Origin: Ridgeia piscesae
Taxonomy: Eukaryota; Annelida; Polychaeta; Sabellida; Siboglinidae
Assembly: GCA_025642075.2 (NCBI GenBank)
Contig: JAODUO010000643.1
Span: 327,501-391,500, forward strand
Length of the DNA stretch: 64,000 bases
Reading direction: 5' to 3'
Below the pieces are notes generated by a model. It was given only the letters and a program-made list of their open reading frames with translations, was not told the DNA's origin and ran no database searches. Both the position numbers and the translations under genes were made by a program. Position 1 is the first letter of the stretch. Each line of letters starts with the position of its first letter. This document shows, piece by piece, positions 1-14,300 of the stretch.

Positions 1-70
1 GCGTATACATACATAATATTATTTGTTTTAAATACTCTCACTTCACGAAGTACAAAAGTATATTACTCAC

Positions 71-1406
71 TTCTTTATAGAAGAGCTCTTCAAGTAGATT
101 CTCGTCATGAAGAGGGTCGCCAAAGTCACTGAGATCATTGCCTCCGTCAGACCCTGACTGGCTGTGATACGTATGCAGCAGCTGCTAACACCATCACACA
201 AAAATATCATCAGATTATATTTAAAACTTACCATATCAGGAAAATGATTACTGTTAACTATATTTAAATCAAACAATGCAACATGGAGTATTCTAGTTGA
301 ATTAGGCGGTAAGTCGTACTAGTTTCAGGTTTTTTGCATATTGGAATATTTGCTTCTATATTCAATACATTGTATGTAACACCAGCAGTGAGTGGCTGAA
401 TGCACCCAAAATCATGTCACTTGACAGGAGGCCAGCCAAACTGGTGAGCGATTTCACTGGCTGAGCTTAAAAATCTGAGTTTTGCAAAGGGATCAGCCAA
501 GGGTACTGCTGCCTGCTACTGACATAATCAACAGCAGCGACCCCTGGTGTTTGAGGATGACCTGGTGCATCGGGAGACTGACACAAACTAGAGACTGACA
601 AAAACTAAGAGACTGACACAAACTAGAGACTGACACAATCTAAAGACTGACACACACTAGAGACTGACACAATCTAAAGACTGACACAAACTAGAGACTG
701 ACAAAAACTAGAGACTGTCACAAACTAGAGACTGACACAATCTAAAGACTGACACAAACTAGATACTGACAAAAACTAGAGACTGACACAAACCAGAGAC
801 TGACACAATCAAAAGACTGACACAAACTAGAGACTGACAAAAACTAAGCGACTGACACAAACTAGAGACTGACACAATCTAAAGACTGACAAAAACTAGA
901 GACTGTCACAAACTAGAGACTGACACAATACAGAGACTGACACAAATTAGAGACTGACACAAACTAGAGACTGACACAAATTAGAGACTGACACAAACTA
1001 GAGACTGACACAATACAGCGACTGACACAAATTAGAGACTGTCCCTCCTCACCAGGTCGTCACCAGTGGTGAAGTCATCCCCAAGGACCATCTTCAAAGC
1101 CCAAATCTCCTGATCAAACTGCTCTGATTCCAAACGACCTTGCTCCAAACGACCGTGTGCCGACTCCCGCGACTCCATCCTTCGCTCCGGGCTCTGCTGT
1201 GTTAAGATCTCTTCCAGGAAGCTGCCTGTGGAGCTGCGTCTCCGAGGAGCTTCCCTGAGAAAGGTCAAAGTTCAGTTTTAATAAAAACCTAATTTCAAGA
1301 ATTACTGCCGATGGTGGCTGAAACATCGATGTGAATAGAAATTAACAAGTTGTGTAATCAGAAATATTGCTTTAATAATACATTCCAACTTGATGAACAT
1401 TTTTAT

Positions 1407-1476
<70 letters not shown>

Positions 1477-4400
1477 TATAAATACAAGCCCTGTATATGC
1501 CATCTTGCATACACAAACTTCACATGCCACAGAAAAAGTTATTATTAGTTATGACAGGAACCTTTTGATAGGGGAGAATATTCCCATGTCAACACCATCC
1601 ATGTCTGTGACACTCGTTGGCCGTATGTGGGGTGTGTTGATGGTTGAAGCAATCATTGCCTCCCGCAACTGTCCCCCTCTCTGGAGTAGCATTGACACTA
1701 GATCTGTTGACCCAACGCCTGAAAACAATCATAACCTAACAATAATTGAGTGTGAACGTTAATATTCAAGATTAAAAAGGCTATTGTCAGTTCTAAAAAT
1801 GGAAATCTTTCTTCCGTTACACATTAAAATGACAGTTACAAGATCAGGTTTGTAGCCCAGGCACAGTTGATAAGACACATTAAAATGATAATAACACTAA
1901 TCAGCAGTAAAATTGGTAACATAATATATGTATATATAAACTGCCTACTTGGAATGTGTGCAAAAACACGTGGTGTCGTGGCCATGTTATCTAAATGAAC
2001 ACCTTTGACAAACCTGTAGTCTGCTTCTGATAGGCATCTATCGAACCGTCAAAACGTGGCAAACTTCTCTCGCGCGGACTGTCAGGTTTTGACATTCCCA
2101 GCTGGGACTCCAATGTACTGATCCCTTGCAACGTGCTTGCCGTCCCAAGAGCGCCGTCTAGTGTTGGCGTTGTGTCCGCTCCGTAGCCCCCCGAAGTCAC
2201 AGGGTGTGTGGTGGTCGTGCTTCGTTCACGCGACACCGTGCTTTGACTGTTATCGGTGGCACCGCCCTGGTGGCTGCTCAGAACAATGGTGTGTCCACTG
2301 AGTGCGCTGGAGCGTGACTGGCCGCTGTCTCGCAGCTGGTTGTGAGCGCCATAGATCTGTGAGTCAATGCCGCACGGAGTTGTACGTCCACTCTGTTGCT
2401 ATGGCAACAACAATGGCAACATGATTATTTTAAGCCGTCAGCGTATTTTTCATTTCACTAACAACAATGATATTTCTAAGCTAGCTGCAAAGGAGCAACC
2501 TTGGGTGATTTGGGAATACGAATATAGCGGAACGTGTCCAGTTGTATGGAAAAACAAGGAAATTCTCACAATGCCGGAAATGGGTTTCAATACCAGAATT
2601 AGTTTATATGATGGGATTGCGTGAAACTGTTATTTATAGGTTGTAATCAAAATTATCTACACTAATCTAGTGTGGATAATTTTTTAACTAATCTTAATTT
2701 GGAAATAAATGTAAAAGTTGTCACACATAATGAAATGATTATTTAAAGTTGAAAATTGTAAACTTCCTGGAGATACACTTAAAAAAATTGATTCTAGGTG
2801 GGCATAAATAATGACGACAGTTAGTGGATATTCAAGTTTCATGTGCACTACCAATGTACTAGGGATCATATTAAAAATGAAATTGTACCTTAACAGCGGC
2901 GGGGGAAGTGAAAGGGTCATCAGTAGAGCTGTAGAGATACGCTGGCGGTGGGTGTGCCGGAACTACTTGCGGCGGGTTGATGGGCTGTATGTCATTGCTG
3001 CCCATCGCATAGATATGGGAGCTGACGTCGGGTGTTGGAAGAGACGAAGAACTATCGTAAGATGCTGAAAATATGATAGTGAAAACATTTGATCAGGATC
3101 AGAAGAATCTTTCTTGCACTATACATGGACTTCGGTTCCGTTTACCTATCAAAGTAAAATCAAAAACACATCACGGTCATTAAGGTAAGTTCTTATATAG
3201 TGCAGTATCCAATCCTCAGGATTGCTCAAATCGCTTTACACTTTACTCCCTGGCAGACCTGATCAATCAAACTGTTCTAACATCATCTTGGCTTCTCATG
3301 GGAAGCATCCAGCCATGTTGCAAGTAATGTGCGAAGACTAGTCGAACATAAACATCCACCTATATCTAGAGCTAGGTACTCATTTATGCAGCTGAATGAA
3401 CTGGAGCAATGTAGAGTGAAAAACATGATTCGATCTCAGGTTTGTTGAAACTCTAGCCACTGCGCTAGTACATGAAGTGTCAGAAAAAATTGACATAATG
3501 TTTTTAAAAATAGTTTCAGATAAATAAAACAATTCACCTATTACCTATTGCAACTATGGAACCTCGTAAGAAAAATACTGGCCTGGCCCCACAGCCACAG
3601 AGGCATTTAGTCTGAGAAGTTGTTTCTTACCCATGAGTGACTCGAGAACAATGGCCACTTGTAACTCTGCCACCTTCTCAGTGTCGGCCGAAAACACGGA
3701 GAAGAATCTGAAATCACCAAACAACTGCTTTGAACATGGACAAAGCATGCATATTTGTGTGTACACAGATGTACACATGGACTGTACATTTTTGGCATAA
3801 CATTCTAAAGAAATAAAAAAATTCTGGTCTGTCTGTCGGTCAAAACGAATATTTTGTACCGATATTTCTGGTATACTGATATTATGTTTTGTACTGATAT
3901 TTCTGGTGTACTGATATTATGTTTTGTGCTGATATTTCTGGTGTACTGATATTATGTTTTGTACTGAAATGTCTGGTGTACTGATATTATGTTTTGTACT
4001 GAAATGTCTGGTTTACATACATACTGATATTATGTTTTGTACTTATATTTCTGGTGTACTGATATTATGTTTTGTACTGATATTTCTGGTTTACTGATAT
4101 TATGTTTTGTACTGATATTATGTTTTGTACTGATATTATGTTTTGTACTGATATTTCTGGTGTACTTTTATTATGTTTTGTGCTGATATTTCTGGTGTAC
4201 TGATATTATGTTTTATGCTGATATTTCTAGTGTACCGATATTATGTTTTGTATTTATATTTCTGGTATATTGATATTATGTTTTACTGATATTTCTGGTA
4301 TACTGATATTATGGTTTGTACTGATATTTCTGGTGTACTGATATTACGTTTTGTGCTGATATTTCTAGTGTACTGATGTTATGTTTTGTACTGATATTTC

Positions 4401-7400
4401 TGGTGTACTTATATTATGTTTTGTGCTGATATTTCTGGTGTACTGGTATTGTTTTGTGCTGATGTTTCTGGTGTACTGATATTATGTTTTGTACTGATAT
4501 TATGTTTTGTACTGATATTATGTTTTGTACTGATATTTCTGGTGTACTGATATTATGTTTTGTACTGATATTTCTGAACAGCTTACAATTAAATAATTTC
4601 TGGGTGTTCAAATATATAGTCATGAAATCACGAACACAACCCTAAAAGACTGCCACACTGCAATGTCTTGAAGGTAGCTAGTGAGAAGGATGTTAAGATG
4701 TAGATGGCCACCCGAGGCAGCGCACTAAGGGACCTGGAGAATAACAGAGAGCGGAGGATTAGGGAAGGGAAGAGCAGGGTAGATGTCAAAAATGAACACT
4801 GGAAACTGACTGGGAATGTGCTGAGTAGAATACAAGAAATGTGTAATCGGAGAGTAGATGAACTGAAGGAGATGGGCGGAGGCTGAGTTCTGAAGAGGAT
4901 GAATATGTTAAGGATGACCATGCTATAAAGTCCTCACCCGTTGATTGGATGGTTTGGTGCCAATCTGCTGATGTTGTCCACTTGTGCTCGGCCAACCGTG
5001 ACCATCAATGGTCCACTGAGCACCTCCAACACAAGACTGCCCATATCTGAAAAATGGTCAAAATTCATTTTCATACCGGTGTTTTACACTTTATATCATT
5101 TTCTTTGACTGTCAGCATTAATTGCCTGCCAAAATTAATTACATTTAATAAAATGGAACAACTTAGATGTTGTGACAGTGATATTTCAAACTGTAATCTA
5201 AACAGTGTATTTTATTTACTTATTTATTATTACTTTAATCCAGTATAGTTAACTTTAAAGCTCTTTAGCTAATCATAAAAAAATTGCTCTATCTTTTCAT
5301 TTACTCATACTTTACATATTAACTTTTACTTCTCAATCCGCCATTTACTCACTTTATGTGACTATGTACATTTTAGATTGATGTGAACATTGCAAACACC
5401 CAAGAACAAGGCATTAGTTCGGGATTTGATAGTGTATCAGGGTCATTCACAGCTGTCAACATTTTCGGAAGCGTACACAATTTAATAGTATGGTTTTTTC
5501 TTTACCCCTCCCCAAACCTTACACCAAAAATATTTATTGTTATAACTAATATGCACCAACAATAAAAAGTGGGTTACAAGTTACAACAGTGTGTTTAAGT
5601 TTACAAAAGCCTCCGACCTCCCCTCGGTGTACAGTTTGTACGCTTCGGAACATTTTGACAATTATGAACGGTACCTAAATAAAATGTGTTATCATTACTA
5701 CAGCATTCAGATACCCTACTGTCTGTAACTGGCATGTTCTGCAGTAGCATGTGTTCCTACCAAAACACCCTTTTTAGTTTTAGTTCCCTCAATTCCATTC
5801 ACAAGTTATATGAAGTACGACTGACTCAGTGCACTTCCTGTAATGATTACCATGCCTGGCTGATTGTGGGCAACGAAATATGGTGAACATACAGCCTTTC
5901 TTTAATATATTTGCCAACTGAGAAATTTAGAATGACATGGTCTGCGTGGCTTTTCAGTAATCTGCCGGACTGTCTGCGCCTTATAGACCCACTTGAACCT
6001 TTTAAGTCTAATTTAAAAATATATCTTTTAAAGCCGCATTTTTAGATTACTTGTAGGGTGTAATAAAATTGATTGATTTTAACCATAACTATAGTTTCTA
6101 AAACTATTTCAGTATCTTGCTTTATTATTAACCTTTTATTATTTATTTAATATGTTATCTATTAATTTATTGCTGATATGTTTAGTTTACACAGTATTAT
6201 TTTTAGAAAATTTATTTATTTATCTACTTATTTAGTATTATCATTTAACATAATTTTATTGTCTTTACCATGTAAGCTTAATTTATTAGGTACATTTTAT
6301 ATATTCGTGTAAAAATTAATGTTTTACCAATGTTGTATTTTATGCGCCTCTGAGGAGAAGTATGTTCTGGATATAGGGTGCTTTATAAATAAATAAAAAT
6401 TATTATCATTATTACCTGAAAACAGCCTAAAATGCTAAAACTGACCATTGAAATATGCAGCCAATTGCTTTGGCCCTGACCGCACAGGAAATCTGGCATT
6501 GGTTCGACTGACGGCGCCTTTCCTTCCTCTTTTTACATCGACTGGTCTACAAGTAAAATACCAACATGTAGCAAGTTAAAGAGACATCGCAATGACTGGT
6601 CCTAAGCTTAATAGGGTCACTATGCTGGGTTTAGTTCCGTTTTCTGTTCCTCTCATTGAAAATGAAACATTTAGTCAACACAGCATTGTAGAGCTATATT
6701 AAAGGCAGAATGTCAATAAAATCTAGTAATGTTTACAGATCATTGCTTGGCATTATTTTGTGTTTAATGGTGTTAGACAAATAACTAAGACAGATATGGG
6801 AATGCAATTATGGTAGTCTGTATTGATGATGATACAGAGTCAGCCAACAATTCACTTGATCTATCGACAAATTTAAACAACATGTAATGTAGAAAGACAA
6901 AAACAAGATCACTTACTAAAACAATAGTACATTCCAAAAACGTTAACCAACTTTTTTTAATGCGTTTAGCATTGACTCTCACAACATTACACGTGTCATG
7001 GGGGCAATTCCACATTGGAGAGACCAGACTGCTAAATTTTTTATCTTGTTTGCAAGTGTAAAAGTTGTACCACTGATGTAAAACATACGTAAAATTTTGG
7101 CCCAAGTAAAAAAATTGTGCTGTCAGTTCACAATTGCTTTTCTATTGGAGTTAATTTGTTTAGCAATCAAACTAATGGGAGACAAGGGCCAGTAAAAAAC
7201 CCTTCCATCCTACTTAGTGGTAAGATGGGAGGGGTTTCTGATGGCCCTTTTTTGTTAACTAATTTACTTTTGTTTTGGAGATTTTTTAAGTTCATGTTAT
7301 GTGTATTTGATATTAAGAAAGCAATATGTACTACATAGGCCATATTTTGATAAGGATACATTGTCATCTATTTATTCTGTAATTCCGTTACCAAAAGAAG

Positions 7401-8973
7401 TACATAACATTTTCCTGAGAGCTAACAAGTGATCAAAATTAACAGTTACTTGACATTTTCTTATTAGACAGTAGACACACCCACAAATACCTGGTAGGTG
7501 AGATTACACAAATATGAGTGTCTTTTCTCATCTTGCGGGATTAATCTTGCAGTTTAAACACATTTTGAACTTCTGTGTCCATCAGTAAGAGTGAAGTTCA
7601 CGGTGAACTACAACTTCACCTTTGATTACCTACCTGAAGATAGTTCCCTCCCCCTCCTCCCCCCACCACTGTACCCTCACGTGGGTCAGGTCGGGGGAGT
7701 TTGGGATCATCCATAGAACCTGGTTGACACAGAGTCGCAGATAGCACCGAAGCTGTCCGTCCACTTTTGGTGGGATACTCGTGCTTGCTTGGACATCTTC
7801 CTTGACCCATGAGTTAGCTGACAATACGAACATTTTAGTTACTGCTCCATGTCATCTAAGTATAATATTTAATACAGTATTAAAATATGCCTTTGAGCCT
7901 TGGGCTATATCCTACGGAACCAAGCTCACAGTGCATCAAGATAACGTTATATATATTATGATTATATTAATCATATATTATCACTTTTCCAGAAAATGTA
8001 AATAAGATAAACTGTTAATTTTTCTGATTCTGATTTGTTGTAGCGCAATACTCCTACTGGGGCATCATGAACTAGTATGGTTGGTTGGTTTCAGGATGGC
8101 TGGTTTCATGTTATCTGGAAATGGAATAAGAGTGTTTGTGCTTGGGAATGTGGGATTAGGGTGGGGTGGATGGGGAAAAGTATAGATCAGTGATTGGTAT
8201 CTGGATGTGGAATAAGAGTGTTTGTGCTTGGGAATATGGGATTAGGGTGGGGTGGATGGGGGAAAAGTATAGATCAGTGATTGGGGAGGGTGGGGTGTGG
8301 TAGGAACAGGGTGTGGAGGGGGACACGGGTGGTGGGGTGTTGTCTATTGGAGGTGTCTGAAGGGTGCCATTGTCAGGTTAATATCCTGCAATGCACCCTT
8401 GAAGTTGTCAAGGTTGTTGTGGGTAAATACATTCTAATTTAATTAGGACTAGGTTTGCATGCAGCAACACACTTCTCACAACTATACTCAAAGCATACAT
8501 AAAAAATAACTGTAAAATTTATAAATATAGATTTTTTCTTCAAAATGTGATGTATCTATTAATATGATGGGGTAATTATTAATAATTATATTAAAATTAG
8601 TTAAAATTAATATTTACTCGATCGGTCCACGACAATCTATAGTATAGACTATATTCGTCTTGATTCAACGATTGTGAAGCATCTGTCAGCTCTACTGACG
8701 ATCAACTAAGGTTTATATGCAAAACAACTATCCGAGGAGTAGATATTCGCACATTTACAATATGTGGAGCAGTAAAGAAATACATAGTACGAAGGTACAC
8801 TGATATAAAATGGACTCGCATCATCGCAGTCTGCCAACATGTTTCTACTTGTTTACTACAGGAATTGCACGAACCGCGACAGGAGGTAACGTGTAGTTAT
8901 TCTGCAAATACCAACCTCTTTTCTTGAGCTTCTTTATAATCTTTGCCTTTTTCTTTCCTCCTACCTTAGACAT
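71..8973 (-). CDS. C2CD3: C2CD3, N-terminal part (10 exons, runs off the left edge)
   Basis: C2CD3 is a centriolar C2-domain protein needed for distal-appendage assembly and ciliogenesis. Exons read on the minus strand: 8916-8973 (start), 7634-7817, 6446-6546, 4938-5046, 3631-3707, 2889-3064, 2014-2392, 1562-1718, 1053-1254 and 71-181. All have GT/AG borders, and the phases add up without a break over 518 codons. The start ATG opens a lysine-rich leader (MSKVGGKKKAKIIKKLKKR), as in the family. Then come GQLRCYLRLC (about residue 40), VRVQWWGEEGEGTIF (about 67-81), RFPVRSGPKQL (about 99-109) and a hydrophobic C2-like strand region, MGSLVLEVL. These match the conserved N-terminal region of animal C2CD3. 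Exon 10 is acidic and ends ENLLEELFYKE. The human protein is over 2,300 aa, so about three quarters lies beyond position 1. Identification is by recalled family similarity; splice sites are read from sequence. Confidence 0.9.
560..1041. repeat. 17-bp minisatellite in C2CD3 intron 9
   Basis: About 27 imperfect copies of a 17-bp unit based on GAGACTGACACAAACTA. The array ends 12 bp from the exon 9 donor at 1053, but the unit does not include the junction. Confidence 0.9.
1411..1471. repeat. (AT)n microsatellite
   Basis: About 60 bp of pure AT dinucleotide in C2CD3 intron 8. Confidence 0.95.
3180..3478 (-). mobile_element. tRNA-derived SINE copy
   Basis: A degenerate copy of the SINE also found at 63411-63728, in the same orientation. 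Read on the minus strand it has an A-box-like segment (TAGCGCAGTGGCTAGAG), a body with CTGGCTGGATGCTTCCC, and the tail containing GAGCAATCC and CACTATATAAGAACTTACC. It lies in C2CD3 intron 5. Confidence 0.75.
3835..4575. repeat. 35-bp AT-rich minisatellite in C2CD3 intron 4
   Basis: About 21 variable copies built from two motifs, CTGATATTATGTTTTGTA and CTGATATTTCTGGTGTA. Some copies contain only one of the two motifs, so unit length varies. Confidence 0.9.
5595..5685. repeat. Dispersed repeat, copy 1
   Basis: This stretch shares GTTTGTACGCTTC and TTGACAATTATGAA, in the same order and spacing, with 21725-21795. It is probably a fragment of an unclassified interspersed element. Confidence 0.5.
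5932..6415 (+). mobile_element. 3' remnant of a non-LTR retrotransposon
   Basis: An open stretch at 5932-6045 encodes 38 residues, including NLPDCLRLIDPLEPFKSNLK and ending KIYLLKPHF-stop. This is the familiar W..LP..LR....FK..LK..L tail of LINE reverse-transcriptase ORFs. It is followed by an AT-rich trailer and a terminal tail (GTGCTTTATAAATAAATAAA, then ATT repeats). The element is 5'-truncated, with no upstream RT motifs. It sits in C2CD3 intron 3, antisense to the gene. Family assignment (CR1-like or RTE-like) is not possible from this fragment. Confidence 0.6.
8113..8285. repeat. 86-bp tandem duplication
   Basis: Two nearly identical direct copies (8113-8198 and 8199-8285), both containing GGAATAAGAGTGTTTGTGCT and a G-rich second half. 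They lie in C2CD3 intron 1. Confidence 0.85.
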
Positions 8974-9671
8974 TGCACCAAATATATATAATTATATAAA
9001 CTGAGAACAAGTGTAATGCATTTATGTTAGGTCCATCGTTGTTTGAAGACTACGTTTTTCGCCGCCATACCTCTCTCTCGTTAAAGTCTCGTTTTTGTTC
9101 GAGAGTTGATAAGATTGCGAGGGGATTCCCCGAGACAACTAAAGGGGTCAGACCAAAATTATAATCGACGACTAGTTTTAGCCATCTTTACTTTCTTCGA
9201 ATGGCAGCTAACTCTACATATAATCATCATTACTACGGGCCCTATCAAGGCCATATTTTCGGCCTTATAACGTAGTTTTACAACTAAATGTATGTAATTA
9301 TAAATTAACATTGTGTTCATTTGCTGGATCTCGGCATAATTACAGGTTCTTACAGGTCCTTTTCTGGCTAGTATTAGGCATTCCTGCCTCTTGTGCCAGC
9401 TCTGTCTTGAGCATTGTTTTGAGACTGTGCGCATGCGTCTAAATAATTAAACAGACTGCGTTGCGCAAGTTTTAGACCTCCAAATAGTGCAGCTATTTAT
9501 GGATTTGCCCGCACAATCTATGGAACTGTAAATTTGAAAATTATACCCAACTTCACGGTGGAACCCTAAGTGGCGCCACATGGTGGCCTGGCATTAGATC
9601 ATCGTTTAGTTGGTGATGTTTTTCCCGCGAAAGTTATAATACTGTTGTGGTTTTTCACATTTGCCTGTAAC
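8974..9671. promoter_or_regulatory. Divergent promoter region C2CD3 / RFC3
   Basis: The two start codons face away from each other with 698 bp between them, so both 5' UTRs and promoters must lie here unless distant leader exons exist. The region includes an E2F-type palindrome near RFC3 and a second TTTTTCGCCGCC motif near 9055. No TATA box is obvious at a sensible distance. Transcription start sites cannot be placed from sequence alone. Confidence 0.65.
9621..9632. promoter_or_regulatory. E2F-type site upstream of RFC3
   Basis: TTTCCCGCGAAA is a perfect palindrome and fits the E2F consensus. It ends 40 bp before the RFC3 start codon. RFC3 is an S-phase replication gene and RFC genes are classical E2F targets. 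Binding itself is inferred. Confidence 0.65.
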
Positions 9672-11243
9672 ATGAGTTTGTGGGTAGATAAATATCGTCC
9701 GACTACACTTCAGAAGTTAGATTATCACAAAGATCAAGCTGTGCATCTGAAGAAATTGGTAAGAATTGGTCCGCCGAATTATCTGGACACGGCGCAGCGT
9801 TTGCTTATAATTGCAGGCATGTAAAATACTATAATATCGCCCAGAGACAGCGATGAGGTCGAATTGGGGATTATTCTCGGCCAGCGTCATTACTGATGTA
9901 ATAATCATGTTGTACATATCGAGGTGCCAAACACTTGGCGCAGTTTGAAAATGTCTTGGTCTTTGGTGTGGGAAGGGTGGTAGGCTACTGTATATACTAT
10001 AGTATCGTGTACTGTATACATTATACAGGTTCTATCATAGCCTAGGGCTAGGCATAGCTCATGCCTCGGTTCAACTCAAAATGAAGTCAAGATGATGATG
10101 GGATTATAATGGGTTCCCGATTATAATTAGGATTATCATTGACATTATACAGATAGGTGTCGCTTATAACAAACTACATTTATGGGTACTAACTAGTTTG
10201 TTATAACCGTGAATTATTTCTGAGCGATTTGTATAAACATCCTTAGGGAGCTAGTTGGGTAAATTCTGCCAGAATGGCCAGGTTTTTAGAGATAGTACAG
10301 CTATGGTTTTACCATGCTAAATTTTGCCATTGAACTGTTTTGCTCCAGGTACAATGTGGAGACTTCCCCCACCTGTTAGTATATGGTCCCTCAGGGGCCG
10401 GGAAGAAGACCCGAATCATGTGTTTGTTGCGGGAACTGTATGGAGCCGGTGTGGAGAAATTACGCATCGAACACCAGACATTTACAACTCCATCGAAGAA
10501 GAAGATTGAAATATCCACCATCGCCAGCAACTACCACATTGAGGTCAACCCTAGGTATTATACCCCAATTTCTATGATGTCATATGCTCCACCCATATCT
10601 GAAAACCATGTTTAAAAATGCAGCTGTCAAAGATTGAAGATGCAAATGACTTCATGATAGCAGCAGGCTTGAAGGCCCTCTGAAGTTTTATAACTGTTTA
10701 CACAGCAAGAAATACTGATAGAGTGTGACTGTTGCATAGACTAGAGGGATTAAACTTGGCCTTCACTGCTTTGAAGCCAGTTCTGCCAAGTTGCCACCTA
10801 TATAGTATTCACCCATTTCAAGTAAGTGTTGGCTCTGGTGACTGCCTACAATATGCACACAATTTAGTCTGAACTAACTGGGTATGAAATACATCTTGGT
10901 GTATTAGCTGTACACTGTGTTTTACTTCAGCGAATTGTTCACTAAGCACCAAGCAGTACAGTGAATGAGAACGTGGATTTAAATATACTCTAATAAAGTC
11001 TACCAATTTATGTGGCATTGATAAATGACAATTGATTTTGTCTTTTATCCCAGTATGCTACTTAAATATGAAATGGACAATTTATGATTTTTTTTATGAT
11101 ATGAAAGTACAGTGTTTGATATTTTCAAATATCTGTATGCATGACTAACTAGCAAGTGATTGGTTCAGTTAGATTATATGGTGTTATTATATGTTATGTA
11201 TATGTTGTGTGTGTATATATGTGTGTGTGTTAATTGAATGCTG

Positions 11244-11301
<58 letters not shown>

Positions 11302-14300
11302 GAATTAGTCTCTTTATTGTATATATTTATGCATACAACTATAAAAGGTTGGGGTGAAAAATGTAATGTATATGTTTGTTCTATCCATAGACTGTATAAT
11401 TAGTATCTTTGTTGCATATAATATTTTTGCATACAACCATAAAGTTTTTTGATGTAAAATGTAATAGTAATTACTTCTAATGTAATAGTAATTGTAACAG
11501 TAATAGGGCAATTTGAAATTGTAATAGTTTTAATACACAAACTAAGTAATAGTAACATATTACATTGCAATGTAATTTACCCCAGGCCTGGTAAACATAC
11601 AAAACTATCAGCATATTGCAGAAATATATATACTATTTTAGTTGTGGATAGCTCAGTCTGATATATGCAATGTACATTGCATGTTTCAGTGAGGCTGGAA
11701 TCCAAGACAGAGTTATCATTCAAGAATTACTGAAGACAGTTGCTCAAACGAACCAACTTGATACATCCACGCAGAAAGACTTCAAAGGTATGTCATCGTT
11801 TTACTTATGTACTACACCAATAATGTTATCCTTCAAATGACATGAAATTAATGACCGTCACTGTTGTGCATTTTGAAAAAAACTTAAGATGTTTTATCTA
11901 ACAAACTTCATAAGAAATTACATTTGCAATGCAATATGACAATCAAGTTTAATTGTTTTTTGTTTGACCTAATTTTTAATTTGACCTTCAGTCATAGTGC
12001 TGACTGAGGTTGATCATCTGACCAAAGATGCCCAGCATGCATTGCGGCGTACCATGGAGAAGTACATGGCGACATGTCGCGTGATCTTGTGCTGCAATTC
12101 AACGAGTAAAGTCATCCCAGCCATCCGCAGTCGATGTCTCGGCATACGGGTGGCGGCCCCTAGTGTGGATGAAGTGAGTTACATGAATGTTGTGGTGATA
12201 CCAGTTGTTTTTTGGTGCAGTTTCAAATGTTTTTTGCGCACTTGACACTCATAATGATTTAGTTCTTGGAAATATGTTTTTGATCGTGTTGAATATTGAT
12301 ATACCTTCCAGAGAGGTGGTCTTATAATGTCAGTATTTGTAATGTTTGTGTCATTTATATACGTGTGTAGATTAAAATCTGAAATTATAAAACAGAACCG
12401 ACACCACTAAAAATACATGGGTATTCATCCATGGCTGATTGAGAGGTAAAACTATGAAACTTCAAGTAGTAATTAACTCCAATGGCGTTGACGGAAAGCA
12501 TATGTTCAGACGGCCATGTTTCTGATTGCTTGACAGAGTTTGCTAGACAACCTGGATATTCAATTCCCAAAGCTGTTGAGTTGGTGTTGGAATAAAGAGT
12601 TTGGGATCAAGTGCAATGGCATGTTCATTGTGACTTGCTGTTTGTCCTAGATCTGCCAGATCCTTCAGCTGACATGTCGGAAGGAAGGACTCACAATTCC
12701 ACGTGAGTTTGCGAAGAAGATTGCGACAAAGAGTGACCGCAATCTGCGCCGGGCGCTGCTGATGTGTGAGGCCTGCAAGGTTCAGCAGTAAGTGATGTGT
12801 CATGGTGGATATCCTAGTCTCGCAGCATTTAAATCCAGTAATTTTCATTGGTTGGTTGACACATTGCACGGTCAGTTTAAATAAAGATAAGTTAAAATAT
12901 ACACGTATATGAAGTAGTAAAATGTTTTGATTTAATATGCACTAAAAGGACAATTTAAACAAAATTATATAAATAATAAAAATGGCTGTATGCAATCATT
13001 TTACAGATACCCTTTCTCAGAAGACCAGGCTGTAGCACAGGCAGACTGGGAAGTCTACCTGAGGGAAACAGCCAACATGATTGGACAGGAACAGAGCCGG
13101 AAAAGGTTGGCATAGTGATGAAGCGAAATATAGTTGTCTGTCGATGGGTGATCTCAGTATTGAAATACAAAAATATGCTAATGTTGTTTCACATAGGACA
13201 GAAGTTGACTTCTTGGCTGGTGTTGTAAAGCCTTATACTGATGAAGTTATGGTGATAACTTTAAATACAGATGATTGATTGTATGAGTTTGTGTTACAGT
13301 GATCTAATGCCATCAGGATGATGACACCACTATCTAGAAACAAATGAAAAAAGTTTTTAAAAAATTCAGTTGTGGTGCATGAAATTAAAAAAAATTATAT
13401 TAAGGGGTTGTTGGCTAATCCCTGAAGTTTGAGGCGAGAGAGACCACGATTGGTTCAGAAGATGGTAACTTATACACATTAGCACCTGTAGATAGAACAT
13501 TAATTAGTATTAATTATTATTTCTCATTTCAGACTAGTTGAAGTGCGGGCAAGACTTTACGAGCTCCTCACCCACTGTATACCTCCAGAAGTTATCATGA
13601 GGGTAAATATTGCAATTTGCAGATATTAAGTATTGTGTCGAGCAGTAATTTACTCAGGATGTACATAATTATAGCAAACTGTGGTTAATATGGAACTACA
13701 AACTAGACCATTTGCTCAAGATAATATTATAGTTTTTAATTATGCAAGATTATTATTTGAACATCAAGTTTGTATTATGATGACTTTGATGTGAAATAAA
13801 TTACTTACAGAAGGAAATTGGCTAAATCGGCAATATTATGCCAGTAGAAAAACCTTGTTGAAAAACAAATTTGGATGTGTAGAAAATTTTGATTGTAGTT
13901 GCAAATGATGCAAAACATTAAACAGTTTCTGTTTGTCACCCTTTATGATTATATCGTATGTGATCAGGAATTATCTGGTGGTTTGGATATGTTTGTTGCA
14001 GGCCTGGGATCAATTACATTACAGTGTAATCTGTTAATTTTGCTTAGCTGCTTTACTAGTAATATTACATGTTCAAATTGTACTATTACATTTGAAGCAA
14101 TTACTATTACATTTGAAGCAATTACTATTACATTTGAAGCAATTACTATTACATTTGAAGTAAAAGTATGGGGTAATTTGGAAATTCAACTGAACTGTTC
14201 ACTTGTTATATAAAAGTAATAAGTCACGTACAATTACATTGCTTCCTATTGCTATTACATTGCATTCAAATTCAACCTATTACTATTACTTCAGCATTTG

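Noticed and set aside
4628..4921. Open frames on both strands near 4630-4920
   Set aside because: They lie inside C2CD3 intron 4 with no recognisable similarity; the real exon is at 4938-5046.
9570..9671. Upstream in-frame ATG extending RFC3 by 34 residues
   Set aside because: The extension overlaps the E2F site and is not part of the conserved protein, which starts MSLWVDKYRP.
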